Assembly: GCA_964035575.1 (NCBI GenBank)
Contig: OZ037908.1
Coordinates: forward strand, 682,001 to 746,000
From: Rhynchopus sp. YZ270_cl-10
Taxonomy: Eukaryota; Euglenozoa; Diplonemea; Diplonemida; Diplonemidae
Direction: 5' to 3'
DNA: 64,000 bases
In this document: piece after piece, positions 42,214-54,350 of the stretch
Position numbering within the stretch: the first letter of the stretch is position 1
How the letters are laid out: each line of letters begins with the position of its first letter
Notes under the pieces: model-generated
What the model saw: only the letters and a program-made list of their open reading frames with translations
Databases searched by the model: none
What the model was told of the DNA's origin: nothing
Position numbers and translations under genes: made by a program

Positions 42214-45200
42214 ATGCCTACTCGGAAGAAGGCGAGGGTGACGAAGGACAGCGCTGCTGCTGCCGCCGCTACCTCGGCAGCGGCTGAGAATAGCACAGAG
42301 ACTTCTGCACATGATGTAACTACGCCACGACGGAAGACGCGTAACAGTGGGAATGGTACCCCTGGTTCTGACAGTGCGAAGGATGCGAAGAAGGGCGAAA
42401 AAAAGGGTGCAAAGGAGGACTTAAAGGACGCAAAAGAATCGGCCAAAGACGGTGCACAAAGCTTCCCAGAGGCGCGCATCGTGCAGCGTGTTCCCCAGCC
42501 CTGCCCACTCCCGCCGGTAACCCCGATCGTCTCTGTAAAGACCTATCTCTACAGTTGGGAAGGGCAAGAAGTGGTATGATATTTTTTTTTTTACAAAATC
42601 TTCTCGAAAAAAAATGGCCACTTTGTATGGTGCTTGTAGTGGTTATAGCTATCCCTAGCTAGATACAGAGGTGCTACTGTAAAATGCTTCACAAAAAGAG
42701 AAATACTCTACCTTCACGCCCTAATTTCTGTCATTGCAGGTTGTGCAACGTCTTGCAGAGGCAGGTGACTACAGCTATGTGCACATCCTCCTGCAAGATA
42801 AATCGGAGCACCGTTTGGATCATTGGGTTGAGACTGCGGTGCTCACAGCACGTCCGCGTACAAGGGTTGAGGTGAAGGGGGCGGCCGCTCCGCCCGAGAC
42901 GCAGAGCCAGGCTCGGGTGCGGCGGGTGGACCACATTGTGTTTGGTGAGCTTATAATACCTGCCTGGTATGAGGCGCCGTTCCCGCACAGCTTGGATGTA
43001 GACCTGCGGGCAAATGGTGGGCGGCTCTATGTGTGCGAGGTGTGTCTGAAGTACACCACGGACCGTGCCGCCTTCAGCACCCACTTCGCCAAAGACGGGC
43101 TCTGTACAGGGGACCTCCGTCTGCGCCACCCACCTGGCTGTGAGGTGTACTCCAGCATGGGGTGGTCCGTGTGGGACGTCGACGGCAGCAACAGAGGGCT
43201 GCTCCCGGTGCTCACGGAGGCCGCAGGTGAGTCGGTGGCAGCAGAGACACAGCTGCGTGCTGCTGCAGGCAAGGAGCGGTACTGCCAGACACTGACGCTG
43301 CTATGCCGCTTGTTTCTCGGGAATAAGCTCAACCGGTACGGGGCGTCGCCGTTTAGGTTTTTTGTATGTAGTTTTGGGGTGAAAATATGGATTATATTGG
43401 CAAATATGTGAAAAGAAAGTGGTTGCGCATGGATGTCACCGCGCTACGTTGCAAACAATGTATCCAGGTGAGAAAAAAATTCTAGCTCACTAAAACGTAC
43501 GCCACATCACAGAGGGATGCGTCCCAGAACAGAGATCCCGCACTGAAACAACACAAAAAAACAAAACAAAAATACAGGTGTTGACCGAGCATGTTGGCAA
43601 CAGACACTGCTTCCGTGGCATGTTCTCGAGGGAGAAGGGCCACCCTCGGAATAACCTTTCGTATGTGCACCACACACACCTCTATTCGTTGACCCATTCA
43701 CAAATATTTTCGGCACTTCCTCCGCGGATGGGAATACAGTCACCACCCACCCACCCACCAGTGATGGAAGGTCGGGTTTTTTGCTGGGTTTTTTGGTGGG
43801 TTTTTGGGATTTTTTGGAATTTTTGGGATAAAAATGAGGAGCTCCAAAGCTGACTGGGACAGAAATGGGCGGTATCCAAAAACTCCAAAAGACACGCAAA
43901 GACAGTCCAAAAGCCGCCAGCAAGAACCTCGGAGAACACTGGGCATCCATCGCGCACACGCTGGTCCTCGTTCAGAAGCAACAGTGCCTCTCGCTGCTTG
44001 AAACCCAGTTGAACATGGGGTAGGTTGTCGTCCAACGAGTAATCACTGCACGAGGTGGTGTCGTTTCTGGAAGAGAACAAGCCTTTTGTTTTTCCGCAAG
44101 AAGACCTACAGGGAGGAGATTGGTTTTGGAGATTTTGGAGAGCCTCTACAATGCGGTCCATCTCTGCAGGGGTTGGCTTCGGGACGGCCACTATCTTCGT
44201 CTGCCGTGGAGCTGAACGTTTCGGAGCCGGCTTTGCAGCCGGCTTTGCAGAAGGCCTTGGCATAGGGGCAGGAAGTGTACCGGTCACCATCACATCGTCG
44301 TTTTCACCATCGCCTTCTTCTTCAACACGTCTTTTTTTGTGTGGGGGCTCCTCGGGCACAACCTCCTCATCCTCTTCAGATTTGTCTTCTGAAAGCTGCA
44401 GCCCGAGTTACCCACTGTATCCCCATTTATCATCCCAAAATCACCCTTTTTTAGGGATTATTTTTTTCCAGAAAGAAAGACCACAAAAAAAGAGTTCTTT
44501 TGACTTCCTGCATCCACACCCTACAGATGCATTGTTGTGCTCCCACCGTGGCAGCGGAGTGGTTGGGGCAAGCGTCTTGTCCACCTGAGCTACCTGCTCA
44601 CACGCACAGAAGGTGGTGCCGGCACACCCGAGTGCCCACTGTCTGCGCTTGGAACGCAAATGTACGAAACATACCACGAGGGGCAGGTGCTCGACTACCT
44701 GCGTGCAAAGCTGCCGGAGCTCAAGGGGATGTCCGTCACCAAGGTGGTGGACGCCTTGGTGAGGAACACAGGGATCGACCGCCCCTGGATACAAGATGTA
44801 TGCACACCAATTTTTTAGTACCCTGTTCACGAGAGGGGCTTTGTATTGCAAGTCAACTATTTTTTTTTTGACCCCCAACCCCCTAGGGTCCCCTTTTGGT
44901 GCAAAGCCGCTGCATCTTGCCTCGTCATCAGATGGGGGAGGTGAACACTTTTCTTATGAACACTTTTCTTATGACCATCCTGCTGTGTACACGAGAGACA
45001 CATTCATCTTTTCAACTTTTTCTTTACTAAATCACCAACACAGGCCGTGGGGCGGCTTTCATCTGCATCGGGGGTCACCAGCGCGGACCTGGACTGGGAG
45101 GCCTTGGTGGACCCTCGCCTGAACAGCAGCTCATCACGCCCAGAGCTTGAGTTGGACGCAAGCAGCGTCTTCCACATGAGTATTAGCGAACTGATGAAGG

Positions 45201-45220
45201 AGCCTTCTGTCGCAATATAA
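42214..45220 (+). CDS. MYST-family histone acetyltransferase (Tip60/Esa1-like)
   Basis: Coding is join(42214..42573, 42740..43363, 43578..43660, 44527..44797, 45044..45220), 504 residues. A Lys/Ala-rich N-terminus is followed by a chromo-barrel segment (YVHILLQDKSEHRLDHWV). The MYST domain starts IVFGELIIPAWYEAPFP, with zinc finger CEVCLKYTTDRAAFSTHF and HPPGCEVY. It continues ERYCQTLTLLCRLFLGNK and, across two splice junctions, NNLSCIVVLPPWQRSGWGKR: the Cys is the one equivalent to Esa1 Cys304, and the acetyl-CoA loop QRSGWGKR is present. The catalytic Glu lies in GTPECPLS. The C-terminus ends FHMSISELMKEPSVAI. It should acetylate nucleosomal histones in the nucleus. Donors are GTATG throughout. 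Confidence 0.9.
43682..44359 (-). other. Long antisense ORF inside MYST intron 3
   Basis: On the minus strand a frame of at least 225 codons is open inside the 866-bp intron. It has coding-like composition at its start: PHKKRRVEEEG (a nuclear-localization-like patch), then Pro/Ala/Lys repeats and PAEMDRIVEALQNLQNQ. The frame extends upstream to about 44400 after a CTGCAG that could be an acceptor. It may be an exon of a nested gene, an inserted gene fragment, or chance. I recognise no family. Confidence 0.3.
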
Positions 45221-45463
45221 GTGAACCAGACAACGGAAAAAGGAAAGTTTTTTTTATACTGTGTCCTGGGTTTTTTGTCCGAGGTTTTATACGTCTGTCC
45301 CTTTAGTACAATACATATTTTGGGTGGTAGTCAGTGATTTTTTTAGGTCATTCTTTTTCCCGTCTATTGTGACGAAGAGACCACCCGTTCTTCAACCCTT
45401 CCAGCGCGATAACGATAGTAGTTAAAGATGAGTGTGTAGGAGTCCTTTTTTGTTAGTTCCGAC
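45221..45463. other. Intergenic spacer
   Basis: T-rich 3' flank of the MYST gene. I see nothing else before the MITE target duplication. Confidence 0.5.
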
Positions 45464-46094
45464 CAGGGTGTTTCCTAATTTTGGAAATTTTCCGGAAAAT
45501 TCCGACATCCGGAAGCAAATTTTTTCCCTGGAAAAAAAGTGGGCTTTCAGCCCCAAAACATGCCGCAATTGGCATTTCCGGAATCCGTCCGCGCTGTGGT
45601 GGGGTCAATTTGCCGAAATGGCCAAGTTCTTGGTGTTGGTCAAAATGAGTGTAAGGAAAAGGGGACCAGGTAAATCCCACAACCCAGATTTTCTCTCCCT
45701 GATCCTGAAAACATGAAAATGCCCGAAAACACCGGCATTTGCATTTTCGGAATCCGCCCGTTCTGTGGTGGGGTCAATTTGACGAAATGGACAAGTTCTT
45801 GGTTTTGGTCAAAACCCGTCAGTGTAAGGTAAAGGGCCAAGTGTTTGCCTGTAGAAACTGGTAGGAACAGTCAGCGCCGCAGGCGCACGGTACCCAACAT
45901 CGGTGAAAACAAAAATTCCCGAAAACTGCTTTATTTGAATGATTGGAGCGATCCAGAACAGCGAACATACTTTTTTCGGGAAAATACCAAAAAATAAGCA
46001 CTTTAAATACGTCCCTAATTTTTTCCCGCAATTTTTTTCCCTGGCTAATTTTTTCCAAATCCCCGGAAGCGGAAGCAAATTAGGAAACACCCTG
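45464..46094. mobile_element. hAT MITE with 8-bp target duplication
   Basis: The ends CAGGGTGTTTCCTAATTT and the exact inverse are flanked by GTTCCGAC on both sides (45456-45463, 46095-46102). The interior has two copies of the module GTGGTGGGGTCAATTTG and the GCGCCGCAGGCGCACGGTAC motif at 45883. It is non-coding. Confidence 0.95.
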
Positions 46095-46574
46095 GTTCCG
46101 ACTGACAAAAAAAAATTGTTTTTAGACCTGTAACGTGCTTTTTTTTTCTGTTGATTCGAGAGTATGCATTTTTTGTTGTTGTCGGCCTACGTTATAAAAA
46201 AGCCTTGCCTAAAATGCCGTATCTCTCTCTGCCACATCTTTGGGTGGGGGGTACCTTCCTAACCCTTTTTGAGGGTACCATTTGAGGACGGAACGGGAGG
46301 GTACAAAACCACCGCCAGGCCATTTTAAGTTTTTATGCCAGACGACTTTTTTTTTGGGTCGTTTGCTTTTTTTGTTCTCTCTTTCCTGCCTACCCCTTCC
46401 CTTGCATTTCCACGAAAGACACAGCAGGATGCGTGTTGTAGTAATGTCTCAAGATTATTTTTTTTTGAAAAAAAGAGGGCTTTTTATATAATTTTTGCCA
46501 ACACCTACATTACACCACCTACACCACGTACACCACCACCGCCCAGGGAGAGGGGACACACCCCCACACCCACC
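46095..46574. other. Intergenic spacer upstream of the coiled-coil gene
   Basis: T-rich, with pyrimidine tracts and a CACC-rich stretch (46510-46575) just before the ATG. I see no recognisable gene or repeat. Confidence 0.5.
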
Positions 46575-49500
46575 ATGTCAGCCCCCACCGCCGGCGAGCT
46601 CGCTGGGCGGTCTGAGACCAACCGTGCGCTTCTGGAGCGGTTGATCTCGAACACAGCGAACATTATACGTGACCAGAAAAAGTGGTTCGACCCTGCACGT
46701 TCAGGGGCCACGTCGCCGTCGCCGCTGGGCGAGGGTAGCCCTGTGCAGTTGGTATGCGTTGTTCGAGGTTTTTGAAGACGGAAAATGAAATCATTTTTGA
46801 CATCATTTTTTGTGTTCCTCTGTTTCAAACGATTATGATAGATAGTGTTTTCACTGTGCTTGGCACTCCACTCATTTCCTCATAACAACCCTCCCTCCCC
46901 AACAGGTCCACGTACCGACACCAGTCGAGGCCATGCGTGCAGCTACCTTCGGCACCGCCGCTGCGGGTGGGTATGTCCAGAAAATAGAAAACAAACACCC
47001 CGCCCCTTAAAGAAGCGATTTGGGTGCAAAAAACCCCACTCTTTTTTGAGGCAATTGCCATAACCCACCCTTTTTTTTTGATGTAAGCCACTATATGGAT
47101 TGTAGGACTGCATAAGTCCCACGGTGCACACCGGTCATTGCACCAAGGTACTCTAGTCACGAGAGGGCTTTTGTATTTCAAATATTTTTCTCTCCAACCC
47201 CCTCCACCCACAGCCGCTCCCTCAGCCCTGGCCTCCCGAGACGTGCCCAAGAACGCAGCCTCGTCGCCTCCCCTTCACCTGCAACACAGTCCCGCGCAGT
47301 CAGCCCCACCACCATGACGGGCCGCGAACGTTCTCCGGTGCGAATGTCGCCGACACTCATGGGCGGGAGCTTCACGCACATGCAGAGCCCATGGCAGGGG
47401 ACACTCTCCCCGCCTCTGAGCCCTGAGCTGGCACCACCTTCCACCGGACGCACCATGAGCCCCATGCGAGAACGCAGCTTTGAACACACCCTCACGGCGA
47501 TGCCGGCCACCACCATGACCACGACCACCGCTCTCCACCACGGACCCACCCTCCGCGCACTCCGCGCCTGCGAACGCGTACAGAACCAGACCACTCGAGA
47601 CATTCGCTATCGAGCAATGATCCGGTGGCTGAGCTACACTGTTCACAGGAGACCTGGGCAGGACACTGCTAGGGTGCAGCATTTAAGCGAGATGCTTCGG
47701 GTCTCGAATGCTGACGCTGAGGTGGCGCAGGCGAGAATGGAGGCAGCGGAGGCTCGCGCAGAGCGGAGTGCGATGGGAGCGTTTGTGAACGACAGCAATG
47801 CGATGAACGTAAGGGTGCAGGGCCTGCAGAGGGAGGCAGAAGAGGCAAGGGTGACTGCCGCTGCTGCCTTGAGGACGTTGGACGAAGCGCGTGCAGAGTT
47901 GGATGTGAACAGAGCAGAGTTCGAGGCGCTTCTCGCACAGCGTGCTGGAGGGGACTCCAAAATGCTTGACGCGCAACTCAAATTCCAGGAGGCGATGCTC
48001 CAGAAGTCGCGCATGCAGCAGGAGCTTGCTGGGGTGCGCGCTGCAGAGGAGCAGAGAGAGAAGGAAAACCGGCACCTTCGCGACGAACTCACCGCAGAAC
48101 GGACGCGCCTTGAAACCGAACTGGCCTCTTGCAAGATCGTCAGCGCTCGGGAGCTCGAGATTGGACTGACCGAAAGCCGCAAGGAATACGACGTCAGGAT
48201 GCAACGTCTACACGGCGAGCTCGACAGCCTCAGGAGGGAGCTGAACGACAGCCACACCCTCCGTGCCGAGCACGAATCCCTCAAGGTCCAGATGTCCGCC
48301 ATCAAAGGCGAATCCGACGGACTCCGTCAAGGAGAGATGCTAATGCGCGACCAACTAGAGGCACGTCTCCGTGAGCTCGAGGTCGTGCACAACGAACTCA
48401 AAACATCCCGCATCGACGCAGCACGTCTCCAAGAACGTCTCCAACTCACCGAGATCAAGGCAATAGGAAGTGGCGACCTCGCCATGAAGGACGCTCACGC
48501 TGAGGTGCTCCGTCATTCTCAGTCGCAGTCGCTTCGTCTTGAGGAGCAGCTCCGCGACCGGGCAGCTGCTGCAGCGGCTGCGGAGGCACAGCTTGCCTCA
48601 AACAGCGCACTGCTTCTCCGCTCTGAGAGCGAGCTGGAAGGCAAGAACCAACGCATCAGGTGGTTGGAGGAAGAAGCTGCAAGACGGGACCACGCCCTTG
48701 GGGAGTTGAACAAACAGCTTGCCGATGCGCGGGCAGAGAAAGAAGCTATTCTGCGCGAAAGCATCAACGACCGTGCTGCGGCAGCCGCTGCGCAGGCCCA
48801 GCACGCTGCTGCCGCAGAGAAAGCAGCCATGCTCCTGCAACAACTCGAACAGATTCGCGCCGAGGCGATCGACTCTCGCGTTCAGCTCACCGAACTCCGC
48901 GCGCAACTCGCCAGCACTTTAGCACGCCTCGAAGGCCGTGAAGATGCACTTCTCGTCCTCAAAGATGAACTGCAAAGAACCCGCGACCAGCTTGCCGCAG
49001 CAGAACATCTCCTCAGCGCGCGCGCCAGAAACAACGATGAAAACGGCCATGCCCAACGCACTGTAGAAGAAAAGGAAAAGCTCATCGAACACCTCGAAGG
49101 CCGCATCAAAGGCATGCAGGACGCCCTCGACGGCAAGGACAAAGAAATCGCCGACCTCCGCGCCCAGCTCGACGCAATGACCCGCGCCAAAAACCTTCTC
49201 GAAGCTGAACGCGATCAGCTCCTCCGCGATATGAAGGACCGTGACGATGAGATCGACCGACTGAGACGTTTGGTTCAAGAACTTCAAGAAAAGCTGGCAG
49301 GGTTTGGACCAATGCAGCGTGAATTGGAACTGCTCCAAACCCGCATCCGAGAGCTAGAAATGCAAAACCGCGATCAATCCGAAGAAATCCGCCGTCTCGA
49401 AGACCTCATCGCCAAACTCCGCAAACAGCTCGAAGAACGCACCCACGAGGTCGAACTCTTGACAGAGGAGTTACGGAGACAGATCTTATTAACACAGTCT

Positions 49501-52500
49501 GCGACCAATTCTGCCAACACCGCGAACCGCCGCCTCATGGAAGCAGAAGAACAACGTGCCCGAGAATCCATTGAGAAGGACGAAGCAGAAGAGCGTGCCG
49601 CGCTCCTCCGACGCCGCTATCAAGCTCAGATCTTCCTTCTCCAGCAAAGCAACAAACGAATCAAACAAAAGGCCGCCACCGTCCTGGAACGCCGCAACCT
49701 CGCGAAACGTCTAATGGGATATTGGACCGCCCTCGCTGGCCATGCTGGACGCAAATCCAGCAAATCTATGAAACTCTTCATCCAAGAAAAAGACCTCCTT
49801 TCCAACGCCGTCACAGACCTCCACGGTGTTGTCAAACAGCAGGCCAAGAAGATTAACGATCTCGAATCTGCACTCAAAGGAATGAAACGCCGTGCCGCCG
49901 ACGCTCTCCTCTCTCACACCAACTGGAGAAAACTTGCTGAAGGATATTGGAAGCTTCTCTGCAACACCAGAAGGGCACGTACCAAAACCACTGTGGTACG
50001 TCCACAGCTCCGTGGAGGCGCTGCGCCCGCAAAGCGCATCATTCCTTTAACGTCATCCTACTCCAACAGCGTTCAGGGAAGCGATGCTGGCGGCAGTACC
50101 ACCGTTAAAACGATCCGCCACCGTGCGAGAGTGGTGCAGCCGTTTAGCTCTGTTCGTATTGGGCTGTTGTGCCGCTACATGATGATGTGGCAGAGGTGGA
50201 GGATCAGGAGGTTAGCGAGGTACAAGGTAGGGGACATGCAGAGGAGGAACGAAAATTTGGTGAGAATGCGGGTCGCTGGGGCGTTTTTGTTGAATATGTG
50301 CCGCAAGCTGAGGACCGTTCTTGAGAGCAGTGATACTATGACCGTCTCACACCACTCCCGCGCACAGCGGCGTTACGAAGCGGCACGGCGTCGTACCTCA
50401 GCTGCCCTCGCATCTGCCGCAATGAAGTCTTTAGGGCACCGCTATCTTAACAAATGGAAGCGCTATTGGGAGGAACGGCGTCTCGGCAAAATGACGTCCC
50501 GTATGAAAAACATTGAACGCCTCCTGGTTGGAAAAGAACGGCCATTTGACGGAACGCTCACCCTCGACCCTTATAGGTCCTCGGAGCCCGCGGTGTTGCC
50601 GTTCATTGAGAGAGATGAAGCGGTGATGCGTGGGGAAATCCTTCGGCAGGAGTCTCTCGGGTTTGCAAAGCTGTGCCGTGTGTGTGCGGATCTGAAGAAC
50701 AGCGCCATGGCCGCAGCGCTGCTGGAGGCAGAGCTTGGCAACGCCTTTGTCAACACAGAGCGTGGTGAAGGGATGGACCGTATGTTCATCGAGACCATGC
50801 AGGGGCAGGGCTACCAGCAGCTCCTCCAGGACGCACTGTGGGAGGGGCAGCTCGGGTGGGCTCGTCGTGCCCGTCTCGCATCGCTGCTGCAAATTGAGGT
50901 GGAGTCTTTGGGTTCGCAGAACGCAGTCCTCGCAGGGCAGGTGGTAAGCACAGAAGCACAGAGGGACTCTGTTGCTGCACGGTCCATGCACGAAAGCAGG
51001 CGTGGGGATCTGGCTGAGGTTGAGGTATGGGCAACGACACCAATATTCAACAATATTTTTAATGCTATCCGAACCTTATTAAAGAAGCTCAGAAGGACAG
51101 ACCCTTTGTTGGATGATTGTGACAATCTCTACCACAACCCGCACACCGTTTGCGGGTCTATCCATACCATAACCATACCAGATCGACAAAGTGATGTTAC
51201 TGTAAAAGGCTATCCCCTTAGTAGGTGTAAGCATTAGATCGAAAGTCATAAGAGTTTTTTTTGGGGGGATTTTTCTTCAACATAACACAAACAACAGATC
51301 ACAAACCTCTCCCGGGAGCGTGCGAATCTCTCTGCCGATAATGTAGCCTTGGCCAAGCAGCTTGAGGCAACCGCCTCGCACCTCAGCGGCATGGACGCGC
51401 AGGTCAGCAGAGAGGGCGCCAACGCGTCGGAGCTGCGTCGCGAGCTGGCAGGAAAGGATCACCAGGTGGCAGGACTGCGCAGTGGCATAGTTGAGACGGA
51501 GGCTCGCCTGGCGGTATGCATATGACCCATCGGGTCAATACGCTTTTGAAAAAACCGGTGTGAGGCTTGAAGGCGTCCTCATTGCTAGGGTGCTTTTCTT
51601 TGTGGTGTCGCTCTGTAGGTTCGCACCGTTGTTTTCAGAGAGGTGGAATCGTATAGTGGGTTGTTGGATGACCATCTGACAGCTACCTTGCTGCCTCAAT
51701 ATTAGAAATTTATTGTTTTAAAAATGCATTCAAAAAAACAGAGCACCACCGCAGAGCTGCAGCAGCTTCGCAATGAGCTTCACGATGCTCGTGCACAGCT
51801 TGAGGATAAGGCGCGTGAGGCGCTGGAGACCTCCACGGGGGCACTGCAGCAGCAGTCCTTGCAGCGCGAGGAGCTGAAACACGAGTTTGCGAAGATGGAG
51901 GTGTACGGCGCCGGCCTGCAGGAGGAGAACGCCCGTCTGAAGGCGATCCTTGTTGCTGAGCTGGGACGCATGCAGGGGGACGGCGACATGACGACGCAGA
52001 TCCAGACCGAGGCGCTCATGCGTCTGCAGATGGACCGCGACGAGCTGATGGCACGTCTCGAGCTTGCCTTCCTCATGATGCAGCATCCCACACAGCACCG
52101 AAGCCTGACGATGATGTCACCACCCAAGCAGCGCGACCTCCTTCAGGACTCCCAGGGTCTGCACAACACCCGCAGGGACGTCGTCGCCTCCCTGGACGCT
52201 GCCTGGCGTGAAAACGAAAAGACCTGGCTCGTCAAGCTCGAACGCATGGTAGAAGACTGGAGACAGCTCATGATCTCTGATGCGTACATCAACATGACGG
52301 AGGTGCAACGCTCCCAGGTCATGGAGGATCTACACCGCAGTTGCGTTACTATTGCACGCGATTTGCAGAGTCAAAGGCAGCTGTCTGACAATGTGTTTGT
52401 TCAGGGCCTCAATGATTATAACGTTCGGGTCGCGGAAGAGGAGATGCGCGCTACGACACGGGTTCAAAAGAGAAGGTTTGACGAGCAAACGAGCCGCAGC

Positions 52501-54350
52501 CATGCTGAAATGCAGGCAGGAGAGGCCGCGTGGGAGGCCAACATCGGCCGTCTCATTGCACAGTGGAAGGAGTACAGCACCTCCCAGCAGTTTCTGCTCC
52601 TCCCTGCTGCTCAGCAGGCCGAGGCGGTGCGGCAGCACAGCAACCAGGTCGCCCGCGAGAGACAGCTGGTCGGAGAGGAACGCACTGCGCTGCAGGAGGC
52701 CCAGCGCACTGCATCTGCGGCGCTTGAGGCGAGCATCTCCTCTGAAGAGGCGCATGCGCGCGACACAGTGCGTGTCCGCGAGGACGCCCTCACCCGCCAG
52801 GCTCTCGAGCTTGCAGACCAAAGCCGCTCCTGGGGTGGGCAGCTTGACTCCTTCATTCGTGAGTTGGATCTGCTGATTTCAGACCACGCGACATACGATG
52901 AGTTGGGTGAGTTCAACGCGCAGGTGTACAGTGCGTGGGCATTGGCCTCGGCATCGCGGAGCCAGACCCTAGAGAGGCACGGAGCGGAGCTGGTTGGGTT
53001 GTACCCGCAGAGTGTGTTGTCAGTGTCAAATGGTCCGGTGGTGTCGGTGGATGTGCAGAACATTGCGCATCTGTTGATGGGAAGGCAGCGGATTGTGGCG
53101 TTGGTGGCTGAAGGGATGGGGTTGGCTGGGGATGGGAGGAGGAGCCTCCAGCAGGCCGCGGAGCTGTTCACGCAGCTGCCTTTTGCGAGGAATCTGGCTC
53201 CGTCGGTGCTGGCCCCGCTGCAGCGTGCCCTCGGGCAAGGGAGAGCGTCGCCGTCTCCTGGAGGCTCGCGTATGTCGTCCAGGGCAGGGAGCATGAGCAC
53301 GTATGAGGAGGAGGGTGGGAAGTGGCAGCAGCTTGCTTCCAGGGGGACGCGTGCGACATCGTTGAGGAGGAGTGCTGTGTCTCGTAGCATCGAGCGTTCG
53401 GCAACGCCAGGAATGAGCGAGGACCCCATGGCGCGTCAGAGGGCAGTGAACATTGTGGACAAGTTGGAGTTCACGTTGTCGCTGTTGACGCAGTTGGAGG
53501 GCGTGTTTCAGCATGCAGGGGAGCAGCTGACGCAGGCGGAGAGAGGTGCGTTGGGGCTCAGTGGTGGTGGTATGTTCTTTGTTTTTTGAACTGGAGTGTC
53601 GGTGCCTGCTTCCCAGAGGCGTTTTTGCACTGTCAACTTCACTTTTTGCAAAGTTGAATATAATAGAAAATGAAATGTAATTGGCGGGTGGTGAAAAATT
53701 GGTTGATTCTCTAGATTGCTTTGGATTTTGCTTTGCGAAGAGGGGTGGGGGGGAAAATGCGTTTTTTTTTCTTTGTTGTGATGACTAAAATGTGAAATGC
53801 TTCATCTCTACGCATAACAGCAGGTGTTGACCTGGCTTCCGAGGTTGCGGCACTCCAATTGTCTCAGTCGCAGTTGACAGATTTGTGTCAGGTATGTAAA
53901 AATTTTTCCCCTCGGGTTTTGTGCACTTTGGCTGGCATATTGTTGCTCCGCTTTGTCATACACCATGGCGAGTTGCCTCGGTCTTCTCTTGACCGAACCG
54001 GGCCACGTCTAACACCTTCCCCATCACTTCATTGCATTAAAAAGGTGACTAAGCTCGAGAGGCTCAGGGTCATCTTATAAAAAACTGTTCTTTAAAAAAA
54101 GGGCAACTTTTGGGAAACGCCTTTTGGTCTCAATCTGAGTGCTCTATTATGAAGTCGCGCGTTGCGCGATGCAAAAAAGACAGTGGAGATTGCACAAACT
54201 GTGGCAACACAACCGTGGCAAACTACACTACTCCAACAATTTATCAAAAAAAAGGGTACCCAACGTGCCCCCTCAAGCACATTATATAAACTGTATCAAT
54301 GTTTCACACAACAGCTCGCACCCGCACTGATGCAGAGGACTGCTATGTAG
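46575..54350 (+). CDS. Giant coiled-coil protein, 2,066 residues
   Basis: Coding is join(46575..46751, 46906..46970, 47214..51024, 51298..51513, 51742..53569, 53824..53891, 54315..54350). All donors are GTATG and all phases agree. After a Ser/Pro/Arg-rich head (RSLSPGLPRRAQ, RERSPVRMSP) the protein is almost continuous heptad-repeat coiled coil to about residue 830 (SLRRELNDSHTLRAEHESLK, ERDQLLRDMKDRDDEIDRLR). Basic, more globular segments follow (KAATVLERRNLAKRLMGYWT, MKSLGHRYLNKWKRYWEERR), then a second coiled coil and a low-complexity tail. The W-x2-L/Y-W spacing in the basic region recalls SFI1/centrin-type repeats loosely. I infer a structural cytoskeletal, basal-body or rootlet-type protein; no family can be named. 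The final exon codes only 11 residues. Confidence 0.8.
47080..47182. repeat. Dispersed repeat family A in a coiled-coil gene intron
   Basis: GATGTAAGCCAC, GGATTGTAGGACTGCATAAG, GTCATTGCACCAAGG and CACGAGAGGGCTTTTGTATT match 60121-60232. It lies shortly before the acceptor at 47213. Confidence 0.8.

Noticed and set aside
47643-53514. Several long minus-strand frames opposite the coiled-coil gene
   Set aside because: GC-rich coiled-coil codons leave the reverse strand open; the + strand exons join in phase with consistent GTATG donors.
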